Made by a program: the position numbers and the translations under genes. 64,000 nt of DNA from Mesodorylaimus sp. YZB2_4 (lineage: Eukaryota > Nematoda > Enoplea > Dorylaimida > Dorylaimidae): the NCBI GenBank assembly GCA_030248295.1, contig JASANH010000776.1:1-64000 (forward strand), written 5' to 3'. The notes beneath the pieces were generated by a model. The model did not search any database and was not told where the DNA came from. It saw only the letters and a list, made by a program, of their open reading frames with translations. Positions 45,225-55,829 of the stretch are shown here, piece after piece. Positions within the stretch are counted from its first letter, which is position 1. Each line of letters opens with the position of its first letter.

Positions 45225-46706
45225 ATGGTGGCTGTGCGCAGGGTCAGTTTGATTTTATTGCTGTGCCTTTTGGCCATAGTTGCGCTGACTTCAGGTAAGC
45301 ATCGTGTGGGGCTTGTGGCATGCGACTCGCCTTGCCACAGTATCATGGATAGCACAGCCAGGGTAGAATAGTTTTCCACAAAACTGTAGAGCCCACAATG
45401 ACTTTACTGTAGGCCTGTAAAATCATTGGGTCTTCTTAAAGAGAACCAGGGCTGACCAGAGGATGACTCCAGTCACAGGAGCCATTCGACTACGGACACT
45501 CTGCCTTGGGTCTCAAGCAGAGGGGATCGGTCCATACATTCGTGGTATGTCTGGATCTGTATTACTATAGGGAGTAGAGGTCAGCTTTTGCACCACGCCA
45601 GAGGCCCATGGCAACCAAGCCAACCAAAGTTTTCCGACGTAGTCCATAAGTTGATGAAACATCACACTGATAGGCTGACGCTGCAGGCTACCGATTCCAT
45701 GCAAAGGATCGATCACCAGACGAGCTTACACAGCCTCCACCACTCAATCTTTTTTTATCAGGCTTTTCCACAGGCATTTTCTATCTCACTATCATTTTAT
45801 TCCTGTTAGTTACCCAGCCAATTCTATTTTTCCTCAGGACAACAAGGAAATCAAAGGGGTCGTAATAATGTTCAACGTCGCCGCCCTCAAGGAGCCCGTA
45901 ATGGACGACAGCAACCAAATCCTAATGTTGGAAAACGTCCGTTGCGACCGCAGACTAATTTCCAACGACCACAGCAAGGACCCAATCGTGCGGGCCAAGC
46001 ACAGAGACCAGTGAATGCTCGCCCGAAACCACAAAACCATTTGCAACAACGACCAGTGCAAAATAGAGCTCGACGTCCCATAAACGTCCGCTCACAACCA
46101 CAAAATCGTCTGCAACGGCCAGCAAACGTGCCGAACCGTCAAAGAGGCAACTTTGGTAAGACAGTCGCAAGTGTCGGGTTGCCATGGGACCCGAGGCGCA
46201 AGTGCTTTTCGGGTAGCCAAATACATGTGTAGGTCCTTTTCCTCCCCATACTCCGCCCACCAGAAAAGAGCGAAGTTCAGTTTCCCTAACAGCCAGCCAG
46301 CAGTGGGGCCTCTTGGACACACGGAATCTCCCCCTCTCCACTTAGACTACTCCACATGAGAGCGCCCTGCAATTGACACTAGTTTCCTCAGACAATGACT
46401 GGAGGTCTTTGAACCCTGACAGTGGTCGACAGTTAACATTGTCCGTTTGGCTTCCGTCTTTCCGCTCGGAGCACCTCAGCCCCCATCTCACCTGGCTCGC
46501 CCACAGACTGCCGCGCAGGGCCAGCGAGCGTTTATGGTTTTCCGAACCAGGGACTGAACTGGGATCCAGCGCGTCTCTTCCAAGCATAACTTGCAGTGGG
46601 TGGGTGGTATACGGCTGCAGTATATGAACATCACTTTCCAGGTAACCAGCAAAGGCAGGTCAATAATAATCGTCGTTGGAATGGACGCCGTGGCTTTGGA
46701 GGCTGA
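45225..46706 (+). CDS. Secreted Gln/Arg/Asn/Pro-rich repetitive protein
   Basis: Three exons: 45225-45294, 45838-46155 and 46642-46706, all phase 1, giving 150 residues. A clean signal peptide (VSLILLLCLLAIVALTSG) is followed by about 126 residues made almost only of Q, R, N, P, G and a few V, A and L. Loosely repeated units occur, such as RPQTNFQRPQQGPN, RPVNARPKPQNHLQQ and RPINVRSQPQNRLQ. The C terminus is NNRRWNGRRGFGG. There is no cysteine and almost no acidic residue, so it is strongly basic. No family recognised. Comparable compositions occur in secreted structural or glue proteins and in proline/arginine-rich antimicrobial peptides; both remain guesses. The long introns (543 and 486 nt) are unusual for this window. 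Confidence 0.75.
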
Positions 46707-46987
46707 ACAAGCAAATAAAACCACAGCAGTTCCGCATAGCTTCAAAATGTACAGCCAGGAAGTTGGTGGTGGCGTTTTTTGGACCGTGATTCATGTTTGG
46801 ATGAATCGTGCACTTTGCTTTTCGGGCAATATTCTATGCTTAGGTCAGTAATCGCCAATATTCTGTAACACAACTTTAGGGTCCATTCCATGTACAGCAC
46901 TGTCTATGTCTCCAGAAAAAGGCAATTTTTCTACGCATGATGCAATTCATAACTCGCTATGCGCAAACAGACACACTATATACAATA

Positions 46988-49900
46988 TCACGCAAACGAT
47001 GGCCCCGAAATGGGGCTACTTGCATTTTCTCTTTCGATGATTGTAATGGCATTGTAATAGGCAGCAATGTCGACAACGTGCCCATCATCCACGGCCTGAA
47101 TAAGGTTGGACAAAGTATGACGCAATGCACTAAAGTCAGGTCTCTCGTCTGGATTCCGATGCCAGCAGGTTTTCATAAAATCATAACTGAAATGAAAACA
47201 GTTTTATGCCACTTTTAGTGCGGAGACCTTGACATTAAAAATGATTGGACTGGTTTTGAACAGTGGGCGTGGACAGTTGTACTAAAGACGATATCATTAT
47301 TTAAAAGGGCGATTTGGGTTGCAGTTTCGAAGAATGTCGTAACTTTTAGACTTCGCCTGAATGCAGTTCTAAATTCCCCTTCTTTCATTCTCTGATACTG
47401 GAGTTGATAGTCGCCTATTTGGTTTTATAGTCAGCCCGACACGCTATGGACACCCGTATTCCAGTCTCGCAGTCATTCTGAGACATATCCACAAATAAAG
47501 ACACATACGTACAAAAACTTGAGCCTTGAACGAGATTTGAACCCGGGTCTCTGGGATCAGCAGTCTAGTGTGCAACTATGAATGCATACCAAGACTCTCA
47601 GGACCGCATGTCCATACAAGCAAGTGTGAGCGGACATGGTCGCCTAACGTATCCCTTAATTTTCCGGTCAGTCTATTTCTACCCACTTACATGATATCGG
47701 GGCACGATTTCGGTTTGGTTAAGCGCCCACCACTCTCCAAAAACTGCCGCAATTCTATGAGCATAATATCCTTATAAGGCTGCTTGCCTCGTGTAAGCAA
47801 CTCCCAAATGACAACCCCGTAGGACCACTGAAAATGTACTGTATGACTTTCGCAAATTGTAGACCACCCCCATGAACTCCTTACCACATCACTTTTGTTA
47901 GTCCACTCTAACTTGAGTATGGTTTCTGGTGCCATCCACCTGACTGGTAGCTCGAATGTTCGCGTAGCGTGATACGAGTCCGTCTCGCTGATGTCACGAC
48001 ACAGGCCAAAGTCGGAGATTTTGACAGTGAGAGAAGAATCCAGCCTATATGACACAGTACAGTACTGGTAGCGGACTAATTTGATATTGCCTTGTTACTT
48101 ACATGCAATTACGTGCAGCTAAATCTCGATGGACTAATTTCAGCTTATGCAGGTAGTTCATTCCGTCCGCGATTTGGATACAAAAATCCAAAATACGACG
48201 AATTGTCAGCTCCTGAGAGACATGATAGCAAAATACTGTAGGTGATAAGGTGACGGGAATTATGCATGTAATTTAGTCCTGTGAGTTGTGCGCTATTGCT
48301 GCTCGTGTTGATGATATCTGTGTGATCATGTTTATTCTGGGCAGCTCTTGCGCTGACATGAGTGATGTAGTAGGTGTGTTTGGCCCGTGAATAAAATAAT
48401 AGTGCTGTTGTGGAGTGTTTTTAGGCCCCCCGCTCCGCGCGGTACCTTCTCCCCTGTAGGGCTATCCAGCCTATCACAATATCATAGTCATTTTGATTAT
48501 GAAGTATCACAGCATTAAACCAGGGGCTGTACACTCTGACCAGGGGCCTTCCGTACTGATTGTGATTGAGGACACCAAACACTACTTGCCTCTGCGCTTC
48601 ATCAACACTAAACACACAGTTATGTTCTGTAGAGGCTCGTCTGGCAATCGGTTCTCTGCACAGAGCCAGCAGCTGGATGTATGGACAGAGTTGCAAGATT
48701 CGATGGCTGCTGTGGGTTTCTGGCTTTGGGACAAAAGCTCCACCATCCTCCCTCGACTTACATTCTTCGAATCAGAGACGAAAGTGAGCAAGTTGTCCTT
48801 TTGCATAAATGGCAGTACGATCATAGGCAACTGATTCAAAAAGCAAATTCCTGTCAGGTGCAGGACGTTCTGATGACGAAGATTCTCCATGCGACGGCCT
48901 TCCAAAATGAACTGGCGGACATTGGTAGCTCCATCTGAAGGAAATAAGTTAGCTGGAAAAACATAAAGGACAAGACAAGCTTGCCATGTAAACGCTTGAC
49001 CGCCACTTCTGATACTTGGCCGTCCTTTTTCACAATTGCTCGTTGAACGATGCCGAAATGACCTGCGAGCGAGAGATTATTGTGCCCTCATTTACGTTGT
49101 GATTGTGAGTTCAGACCCTCTACAGACATCAGTGAGACCCCGCAAAGACGATTCCCAATCATCTCGACCTAGGCTTGTGAGATGGTTACGGCTAAATTTA
49201 CAGTTAAAATATTTTTCCTAGCACATCAGGTCAGTTTACCTTCTCCAATAATCTCTTTGAACTCGAGGTGCTCCACACTGATAATGTACTTTTGGTCCAC
49301 CATATTCTTCAAGTCGGCGTACAGAGCAGCATCGACCATTCCGATGTACTCGTCCTTATTTTTACATATGGGGCTTGTACCTGAAGGAGGAACTGCTGGT
49401 CCTAACCTGGTCCTTGCCCATCAATACTGTGCTGAACTTACTGACGGCGTCGCTACTCGAAGTGCTCAAATGTCTCGTATCCAAGGCCAGTCTTAATTTG
49501 TCTGCTTCCTTTTTTCGACGCCAGAAGAACACAATCAATGATATCATAAGGGCGAAGATAAGGAGGATACCGACTCCTATGCCGACCCCCATCTTTATGG
49601 CACGCTTGTCAGCCCTCTCCTTTTCGCTTTCTTTCGTCTCGACCTCCTCAGTCGACTCGGCTTCAGTCGGAGCGCAGTCAGGATTCAATGCTCGTGCCAC
49701 AGCCGGTTTTAGGGCAATGCGATCAGCATCGATTAATCCCCAATTGGCTTTCTGATCAGAGGCGTTCGGGTAAAGCCAAAGGGGATCGAATGCGTATTGG
49801 TAAAAGTATCGAATACCAGTTTTGTGATGAGCGCCACAAATGAGGTGGGCTATTAAATCTGCTTGGTCAGTAGCATTACCAACTATCACATCAGGATTGC

Positions 49901-51141
49901 CTTTCTTATTCGAGCCACTCGTATAGGGAGAAGTTCCCTTGCCTGCCGATGGCCACCCAGCACCGGCTATGTACACTCGTTTCACTGTATCATCGATGCT
50001 CTGCGAGATACGTTTAATGTAATTGAATGTGTCGACCACTCGAGTAAAGCCTAGGACGTGGGACCGGTCAGCTTCCACATTTACTGTTGCGATATAAGCG
50101 TCCAAATAAGGTGTCCATGGCTGATCGAATAGAAGATTGTACACGTCGGCTGTCGTAGTCACATTAATGCGAGGGCTTGTCGAATTAGTGACCAGGTTCT
50201 TGACAAGCTTTAGAGCATCGATTACAAAATCAGGTTCCTTCAAGTACCTCTGTAAGTCGTTGTAGCCGACACTTATAGCCGAGATATGGGATATGTTGGA
50301 TCCATCTGCAACAAAGTTGGCATAGAATTTTGGTGGATTGCCATGTACTGATGGCCCATCGTTCCACCTCGGGGAGTGTTTTGCAGGCCTGAGCAGGTGC
50401 TCATTTCGGTAGGATTAAGAAATACTGTAGAAACAGAGCAAAAAACAGGAGCCCGAGCGGGAGCCGAGCTCGCCCCCTGAGGAGTACTGGTCCAGTGCAC
50501 CACCATAATTGCCGCGTTTTAGACAAATTTTCAGATGGAGGCGTTAGGTGGTATTCTCAAGAATAGGTGGCACGCGCACAATATGTTCAGGTAGATAAAG
50601 CGACTAAGAATAAGGCTCATACAATGCATACTCGTCCTTTCCACAAATGGAACCACTCATCCGCACACACCTTACCAGTGAAAACTCCTTCCAATTCTTC
50701 ATACTGTCGTCGAAATTCCGTCTTATTACGTAATGATAATCCGAGGATTAACTTTTTTGCTAAAGCGGACGTTGCTCCGACAATGATCTGTCCAAATTGG
50801 CAATACATTTCGGGCACATATATCTGATGAGCGATTCGAGAAATATTTCTCAGATCCTCCATCACGTCAGTCTCTGACACGCTCAAACAGTCGGTCGATC
50901 GACGGAAGGGCACGTAAGTCACGCCCCATAATGGCTCCTTGAACCAAACCATACTCTCATTTAGTTTCACATTGCTGGCTGATACGAAATCAAAAGAATA
51001 ATGGTCATACAAGGATGAATAATACGAATTGAAGGGGGCAGGGGCCCACGGTGGGACGATGCTGGACTGAGTGTGGATACCCGTAATCAGTAATTGCCAT
51101 AAGTAAACACAGCACAGTTGCCATCGATAAAAATAACTCAT
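46988..51141 (-). CDS. Receptor tyrosine kinase with GH17 pseudo-glucanase ectodomain
   Basis: Nine exons: 50671-51141, 49442-50388, 49240-49380, 48985-49062, 48762-48934, 48103-48212, 47885-48044, 47691-47827 and 46988-47186. They give about 804 residues. Signal peptide 1-25. Residues 72-390 are a GH17 fold ([71 protein letters not shown]). The acid/base Glu (family VGNE or VGSED) is Asn here, and the nucleophile Glu (family ETGWPS) is Gly, so no hydrolysis is expected. TM 423-446 is followed by RRKK. Kinase: GEGHFGIV, VAVKRL (K542), FILEGRR (E557), [38 protein letters not shown]; all catalytic residues are present. One extra base in an A4 run (plus 50328-50331) shifts exon 2; removing it restores every phase. 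Intron 4 is GC-AG. Confidence 0.85.
47520..47615 (-). repeat. tRNA-like SINE fragment in an intron of the receptor kinase
   Basis: On the minus strand a B box (cccgggttcaaatctcg) follows ctagactgctgatcccagaga, the look of a tRNA anticodon-to-T arm. About 45 bases before it is a poor A box (ttggtatgcattcatagttgc). No proper acceptor stem closes, so it is not a functional tRNA. It differs from the SINE family above. Confidence 0.45.
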
Positions 51142-52900
51142 ATTTCCAGTATTTATACTCCACAATTTTACCAAACACTAAATCAGTAAAACCTCTTTCA
51201 AACAATAATTATCAAAGGTGAGAGCGCACATTGCGCCGTGATGATTCTGGCAACGCCCGTAAGATTGTAGTATTAGATTGTACGGAACACATTCTATTTC
51301 GAGCAGCGCGCCTTTCCGTCCTCAAGTGCCAGACAGGAGAGAAGAAACGAGTCTTTCTAGACGGCACCTAAATGGGTAGAATGGTGTGCATTGAACAAGT
51401 TCGACAATTTCGCCTCTGGCCATATTCTGATATGAAAAAGCAGTTCGATGAAAAAAAGTGAGCGACAAACAAAGCGAGCAAATGTAGGCGATGTAATCTT
51501 TACAAGTTTACAGATTATGGCAGGTTTAGAGTAGTTTTATCTGGTATTGATACCAACAAGACACATTTCTGGCAAGTCTAACTGGGTTGTGTCACGACGA
51601 TCTCGAGTAGCCGACTAATAGACGTCCAGCACTGGTACTGGTACACCCATACTGGTCACTTCATTATTCCTTAGTGTTTAGGCATACTCTGAGTACGATG
51701 AAGGTAACTCAATGTGTTGGTCACTAATTTTACAGTATGTTCCGTCGAGGCTCTGACTCATCGTCAGCAGCAACAGTGGAAAAGACCAAAGCATGCAGTA
51801 TACTAGCACAGTAGTATATCGGACTGAAGTTAGGTTGATCTGGTTAACAGTGCCTGTCGCACTGCCGGCACTGCTAACCAGATTCACGAGGAACGCGCAC
51901 ACGTTCCTCGTGAAAAAAGAATAGCAGATCCTGTGCATCAGGATGAGCGAGCTATCAGCAATTAGTGCAAGAAGACCCTGGGTGGGAAAATCGAAAGTAA
52001 AGCGGCGTCCCCATTGCACCTCGGCTGATCGGCTGCCGACTTTAAGCGAGCCAGCCGAGCTGTCAGCTGAGCTGAAGTGCGTTCACATTGCATATCTCGG
52101 TTGGATCAGCTTGCGGCTGGCTCAGTTTTGCGGCTTCTGGTCATCTCAGTTCAGCTGGGTCGTTCATATTAGAAGCCGCGACGCCGATTGAAACATTCTG
52201 TCTGCTTTTCGGCGGGCTCGGCTGAGGAACTCGGTTTGCTCGGCTCGCAGAAAGTTTCCCACAATCAAGACTACTGCAGAGAATCATCATCGTCAAAATC
52301 AAAGGAAGAAAGCTAAAACATGGCTGCTATTGGTCTGCTGAACGAAGAGACATGACCTATGCACAACCAGTTGCATCAGCTTATCTTCAGCATCACGGAC
52401 ATACCAGCCACGCATACGTGCACTGACGAACTAGCACATTTTTTAACTCAGTAGACACATGGGGTATTAGGTCGACAGTTCTATCTTCAATGATCAGAAT
52501 GAGAAGGAAGTAATGGAACTAAATAGGTAACAGGTTTGCTAGAGTCGGTTCCACCACTGCCATTTTTAGTAATACTCGCATCGATGCATATGCTGGGCAA
52601 CTCTACTGCAGTTGCTCGTTTCTAAATTCAATTAGAGTGCCGTCTGTAAATCTTGAATCACACTGTTTCTAGCGGACTTCCTCGAGACAATTTCTCTAAT
52701 GACCGCTTTACTGCTTTCATTCCGCAGCTGTCCCAACAATTACACCGGTTTACACTATCTATGGGGGCAGGATATAACCCTCAATGGACATCTAGTGTGT
52801 CCCTGAGCTTCGTCAAGTTTGGTCGGTTCCTTGCAGACCTGTCGTCAACGGTTGCTCCAAGAAATTTCATCGTGCCTGCCGAAGCTACTCATCTCGCGGA
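51142..52900. other. Intergenic
   Basis: No gene. Between 52020 and 52260 cagctgagctg, ctcagttcagctg, ggctcggctgag and gctcggctcg make a patch of related inverted words. It may be an old element. Confidence 0.35.
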
Positions 52901-53938
52901 ATGGCTGCGGAAGACCCGCTCAACACGATAACCCACGAATTGAAGCAGCTCGAGCTTCAAAAGCCGGATCCGAAAGCGCCGATGGGAATCACGGTGGACG
53001 AGAAAGGCGGCAGCGTGATCATCCAAGTTGTGAAGGACGGCTCCGTGGCGGCCAAGGGTGGCATCCAAGTCGGCGACATCGCCATGTGTTTGAACGGTCA
53101 AACCATAACCAAGAGGAGCGACTTGGCGCAGGCGTACTCGTCGATCAGTGGTGCGGGCGCGTTGGTGGTTGCGCGTCGAAGGGCCTCGCCGTTGGAGCAG
53201 CCAGCCATGCCGAGTGGAAAAGAACGCAGGCCGAACTACGAGTATCACCTGCAAAGGTAAGTTTGGGTCGAGAGTCCTGGCAAGCCGTGCACACTTTCCT
53301 GGCTTTCAGATTCCGTAGATCGACGCCGGAGGAGCTGGGAATCGAGTGGGACGTGAGCGATGGTGTGGTCGTCGCCAAGAGCGTAGCCATTGGTGGACCT
53401 GGCCACGTGTCGGGCCTGATGGCGGAGGATCGCGTGTTGGCCGTGGGCGAAGAAGTGATTCGGGACGCCGACCACTTGAAGACCGTGCTGACCGGAGCCA
53501 AGGGAGTCCCCGTGGACGTCCTGATCGAGAGACAGCAAGGAAAAACGCCACCTCCTCTACCACCGCCACCAGCGCAGGTACGAGTAAGCCCTTATGTAGT
53601 TTGTCCGAGATTAAATTCCTATCAATAAAGTTTCTTGCCAGGCACCTGCTGCCAAGTCGACCCCTCCGCCTGCCCCGGCTCCCGAACTGACTCTGAACAC
53701 TTCGCTCAACTTTCAATCGGTGCGAGCACCAGTGGCGGGGGATCCGTCTGCTGGAATCGACCCTCCTCCAGAAGACGTGCAAGCAATCGCGGACGAGTGG
53801 CGAGAGAAGATGGTCGAGAAGATCAAGGTGATCCCTCGGGACAGGTCCAAGTCAGACAGGCGTGTCCAGATCTTGCCCAACATTTCCATGATACCTCTCA
53901 GGAGGGACACGTCCAAGTCGAAGACGGCCAAGCAGTGA
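52901..53938 (+). CDS. Two-PDZ-domain adaptor protein
   Basis: Exons 52901-53256, 53310-53577 and 53642-53938 give 306 residues. PDZ 1 (about 27-95) has MGITVDEKGGSVIIQVVKDG, GGIQVGDIAMCLNGQTI and a weak carboxylate loop. A linker RRPNYEYHLQRFRR follows. PDZ 2 (about 123-190) has LGIEWDVSDGVVVAKSV, GLMAEDRVLAVGEEVI and VPVDVLIER. Proline runs (PPPLPPPP, PPPAPAP) and a basic C-terminal tail of about 60 residues follow. The canonical GLGF loop is degenerate in both PDZs (PMGI, ELGI). The RRP..Y linker followed by FRR is, as far as I recall, typical of an expanded nematode PDZ family. It probably assembles membrane proteins through C-terminal peptides. No lesions. Confidence 0.85.
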
Positions 53939-55829
53939 TGGCTGATTCCATGTTCAGGGCTTGCCGCGAGTGCGCGATGTCTACGCTTGTTCTAAAATGC
54001 TGCTTAGGTGACGTGGAAATGCGCGTGTTGGTACTTGTGAGAAAAAATGGCAAATCTGTGATCGCGATTTTCTGATTCTGTGAGTCGTACTCGGATGTTC
54101 TGGTAGGTAGGAAAGTATGCAGTAGTGTCCAGATAGCGTAGCGTGGCGGCCCATATACAGTAGAGCCGAAGAACGAGTCAGAATCCAAGTGTAACTAGTC
54201 CTGGCAAGCGTTGGAGGGAGGTTGACCTCGCTATGGGCTTCAGGTAGTGCAGGAATCAAGAGGTTTTCCGCCGTTGGACTATTTTCTGGTGGTGCTCCTT
54301 GGGGTGTACTCCTTCTCTTTTTCAGCCTCCGTTCTCCAGCCATTGAAGAACATATGATATGTGTGATCATTACTTTTGAGCTGGGGGTGACGTGTTGTGA
54401 TGAGCATACAGTACCTATCCCAGGCTCCTTCTGTGCGACTCTGTGGACCCATATGGCCGTCCGTGGAGTCACAGTCACTCGTTTCGCATGGTGCTCGCTG
54501 GACGATATTGGTGGACTATTTTCCGCTGACTCCAGTTACGGAGTCCTGGACTTGGCTATTCCCTGGTCCCTTCTCTCACTAGTCCGTCTGATCCCTGCTT
54601 TCTCAGCCTGACTAACCAGGACCATTTTCCAGAGTCTCTTAATTGAAGGTGCCTCACTTTACGCGGGAAGCGTGTGGTCACGCTCCTTTTAAGGAGGAGA
54701 TAATTTTAATAGGCATGGATTTTTCTCGGGCATATTGGTGCATTCGTTCAGGGAACTGGTCCGCCTCTCCTAGAGTCGGGGCCGCACGAGACCGAGACCG
54801 AGAGCGAGATCGAGCGTTTGGTTTGGTTTGCAGGCGTTGGTATTCTGGGTATCGAGCAAAGCGAGATATTGGCACTTGGCCATTCACTCAGCATTGGCAC
54901 AGTCCCAAAAGCCCGAGGACCTGAAAGGTCTCTGTGCGATAAAATTACTCGATAGACTGATCTATCACACAGCCAATATCGAGCGTATGCAGCCAACATG
55001 CTGTGAAACCTCCAATCGCTATAAGTGGACTGTCACCCGGTTGGCCAAAATACGACCATCAGGAGCATCCACCTTTTGAACAGGGGATTTTCGGGCCAAA
55101 CAAGTTAGAAATATTTGCGCACATATCACACAGAATACCTAAATCAGAAGTGCAACAACAGCAAAGGGAAACGGTGCCATTACAGACGGAGGGGGGGGGG
55201 GGATTATGGATAGCCCAATAGTTTGAGCGATTATAGGAAGTTCCACAGCATGTTGGCTGCATACGCTGGACGATCTCGCTTCGGCAAACCTAGGCTGGCC
55301 CATGGTAAAATGATTAGACCCTCTCCCGTGCGTTCCTGGCTGAAATGACACCCGCAGTCCAGCCATAAGCACGCTGGGCCGGGACTGGCTTCTGTGATGT
55401 TCAGGGAATTAAGCCATGGCTCACTTGGAAATAAATCTGCAGCGTTGTATGTCTATTACACCCTTGGCTTGGAACATCGCAGATATGTGTGACTATGGCG
55501 GAAAGCTTCCTCAAGATTTCGCAATATGTGAATTCTAGTCAAAACATGCTAGCCAAGGCTGAAGAGCATGGCGGTGCAAAGCTTTCCAAATTGCAAACGA
55601 GCTGGCGGTGACTCTAATTATTTTACGGATATCAAATACCGTATTCTTTGAGGACGACCATGCCCAATCTCAAGTAAGGTCGGTTGAAGATTTACAATCG
55701 GTACGGTGTGTTATAAAAGTGGTGCTTAGATAATGATAAGCGGCTCAACGCAGCAAACATTACAGTGTATACTGTGCTGTGGCTGCACGTGTGCTGACAC
55801 CAGTTCCATCATTCGATTGTCTGTGGTGA
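53939..55829. other. Intergenic with a purine-rich microsatellite and a G12 run
   Basis: gagaccgagaccgagagcgagatcgagcg near 54788 is a hexamer-like microsatellite, and 55191-55202 is twelve G. The inverted repeat listed separately spans 54983-55266. Nothing coding seen. Confidence 0.4.
54983..55266. repeat. Inverted repeat, 27-bp arms (one mismatch), about 284 bp overall
   Basis: 54983-55009 (gcgtatgcagccaacatgct and onwards) and 55240-55266 are complements with a single mismatch. Weaker similarity extends a further 15-20 bases on each side. It looks like a MITE or foldback with a 230-base centre that includes the G12 run. Confidence 0.65.

Noticed and set aside
48421-48696. Extra coding exon inside the receptor-kinase intron (91-codon minus ORF)
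   Set aside because: The kinase runs perfectly from the exon ending 48762 to the one starting 48212. The ORF would insert unrelated sequence between conserved kinase subdomains.
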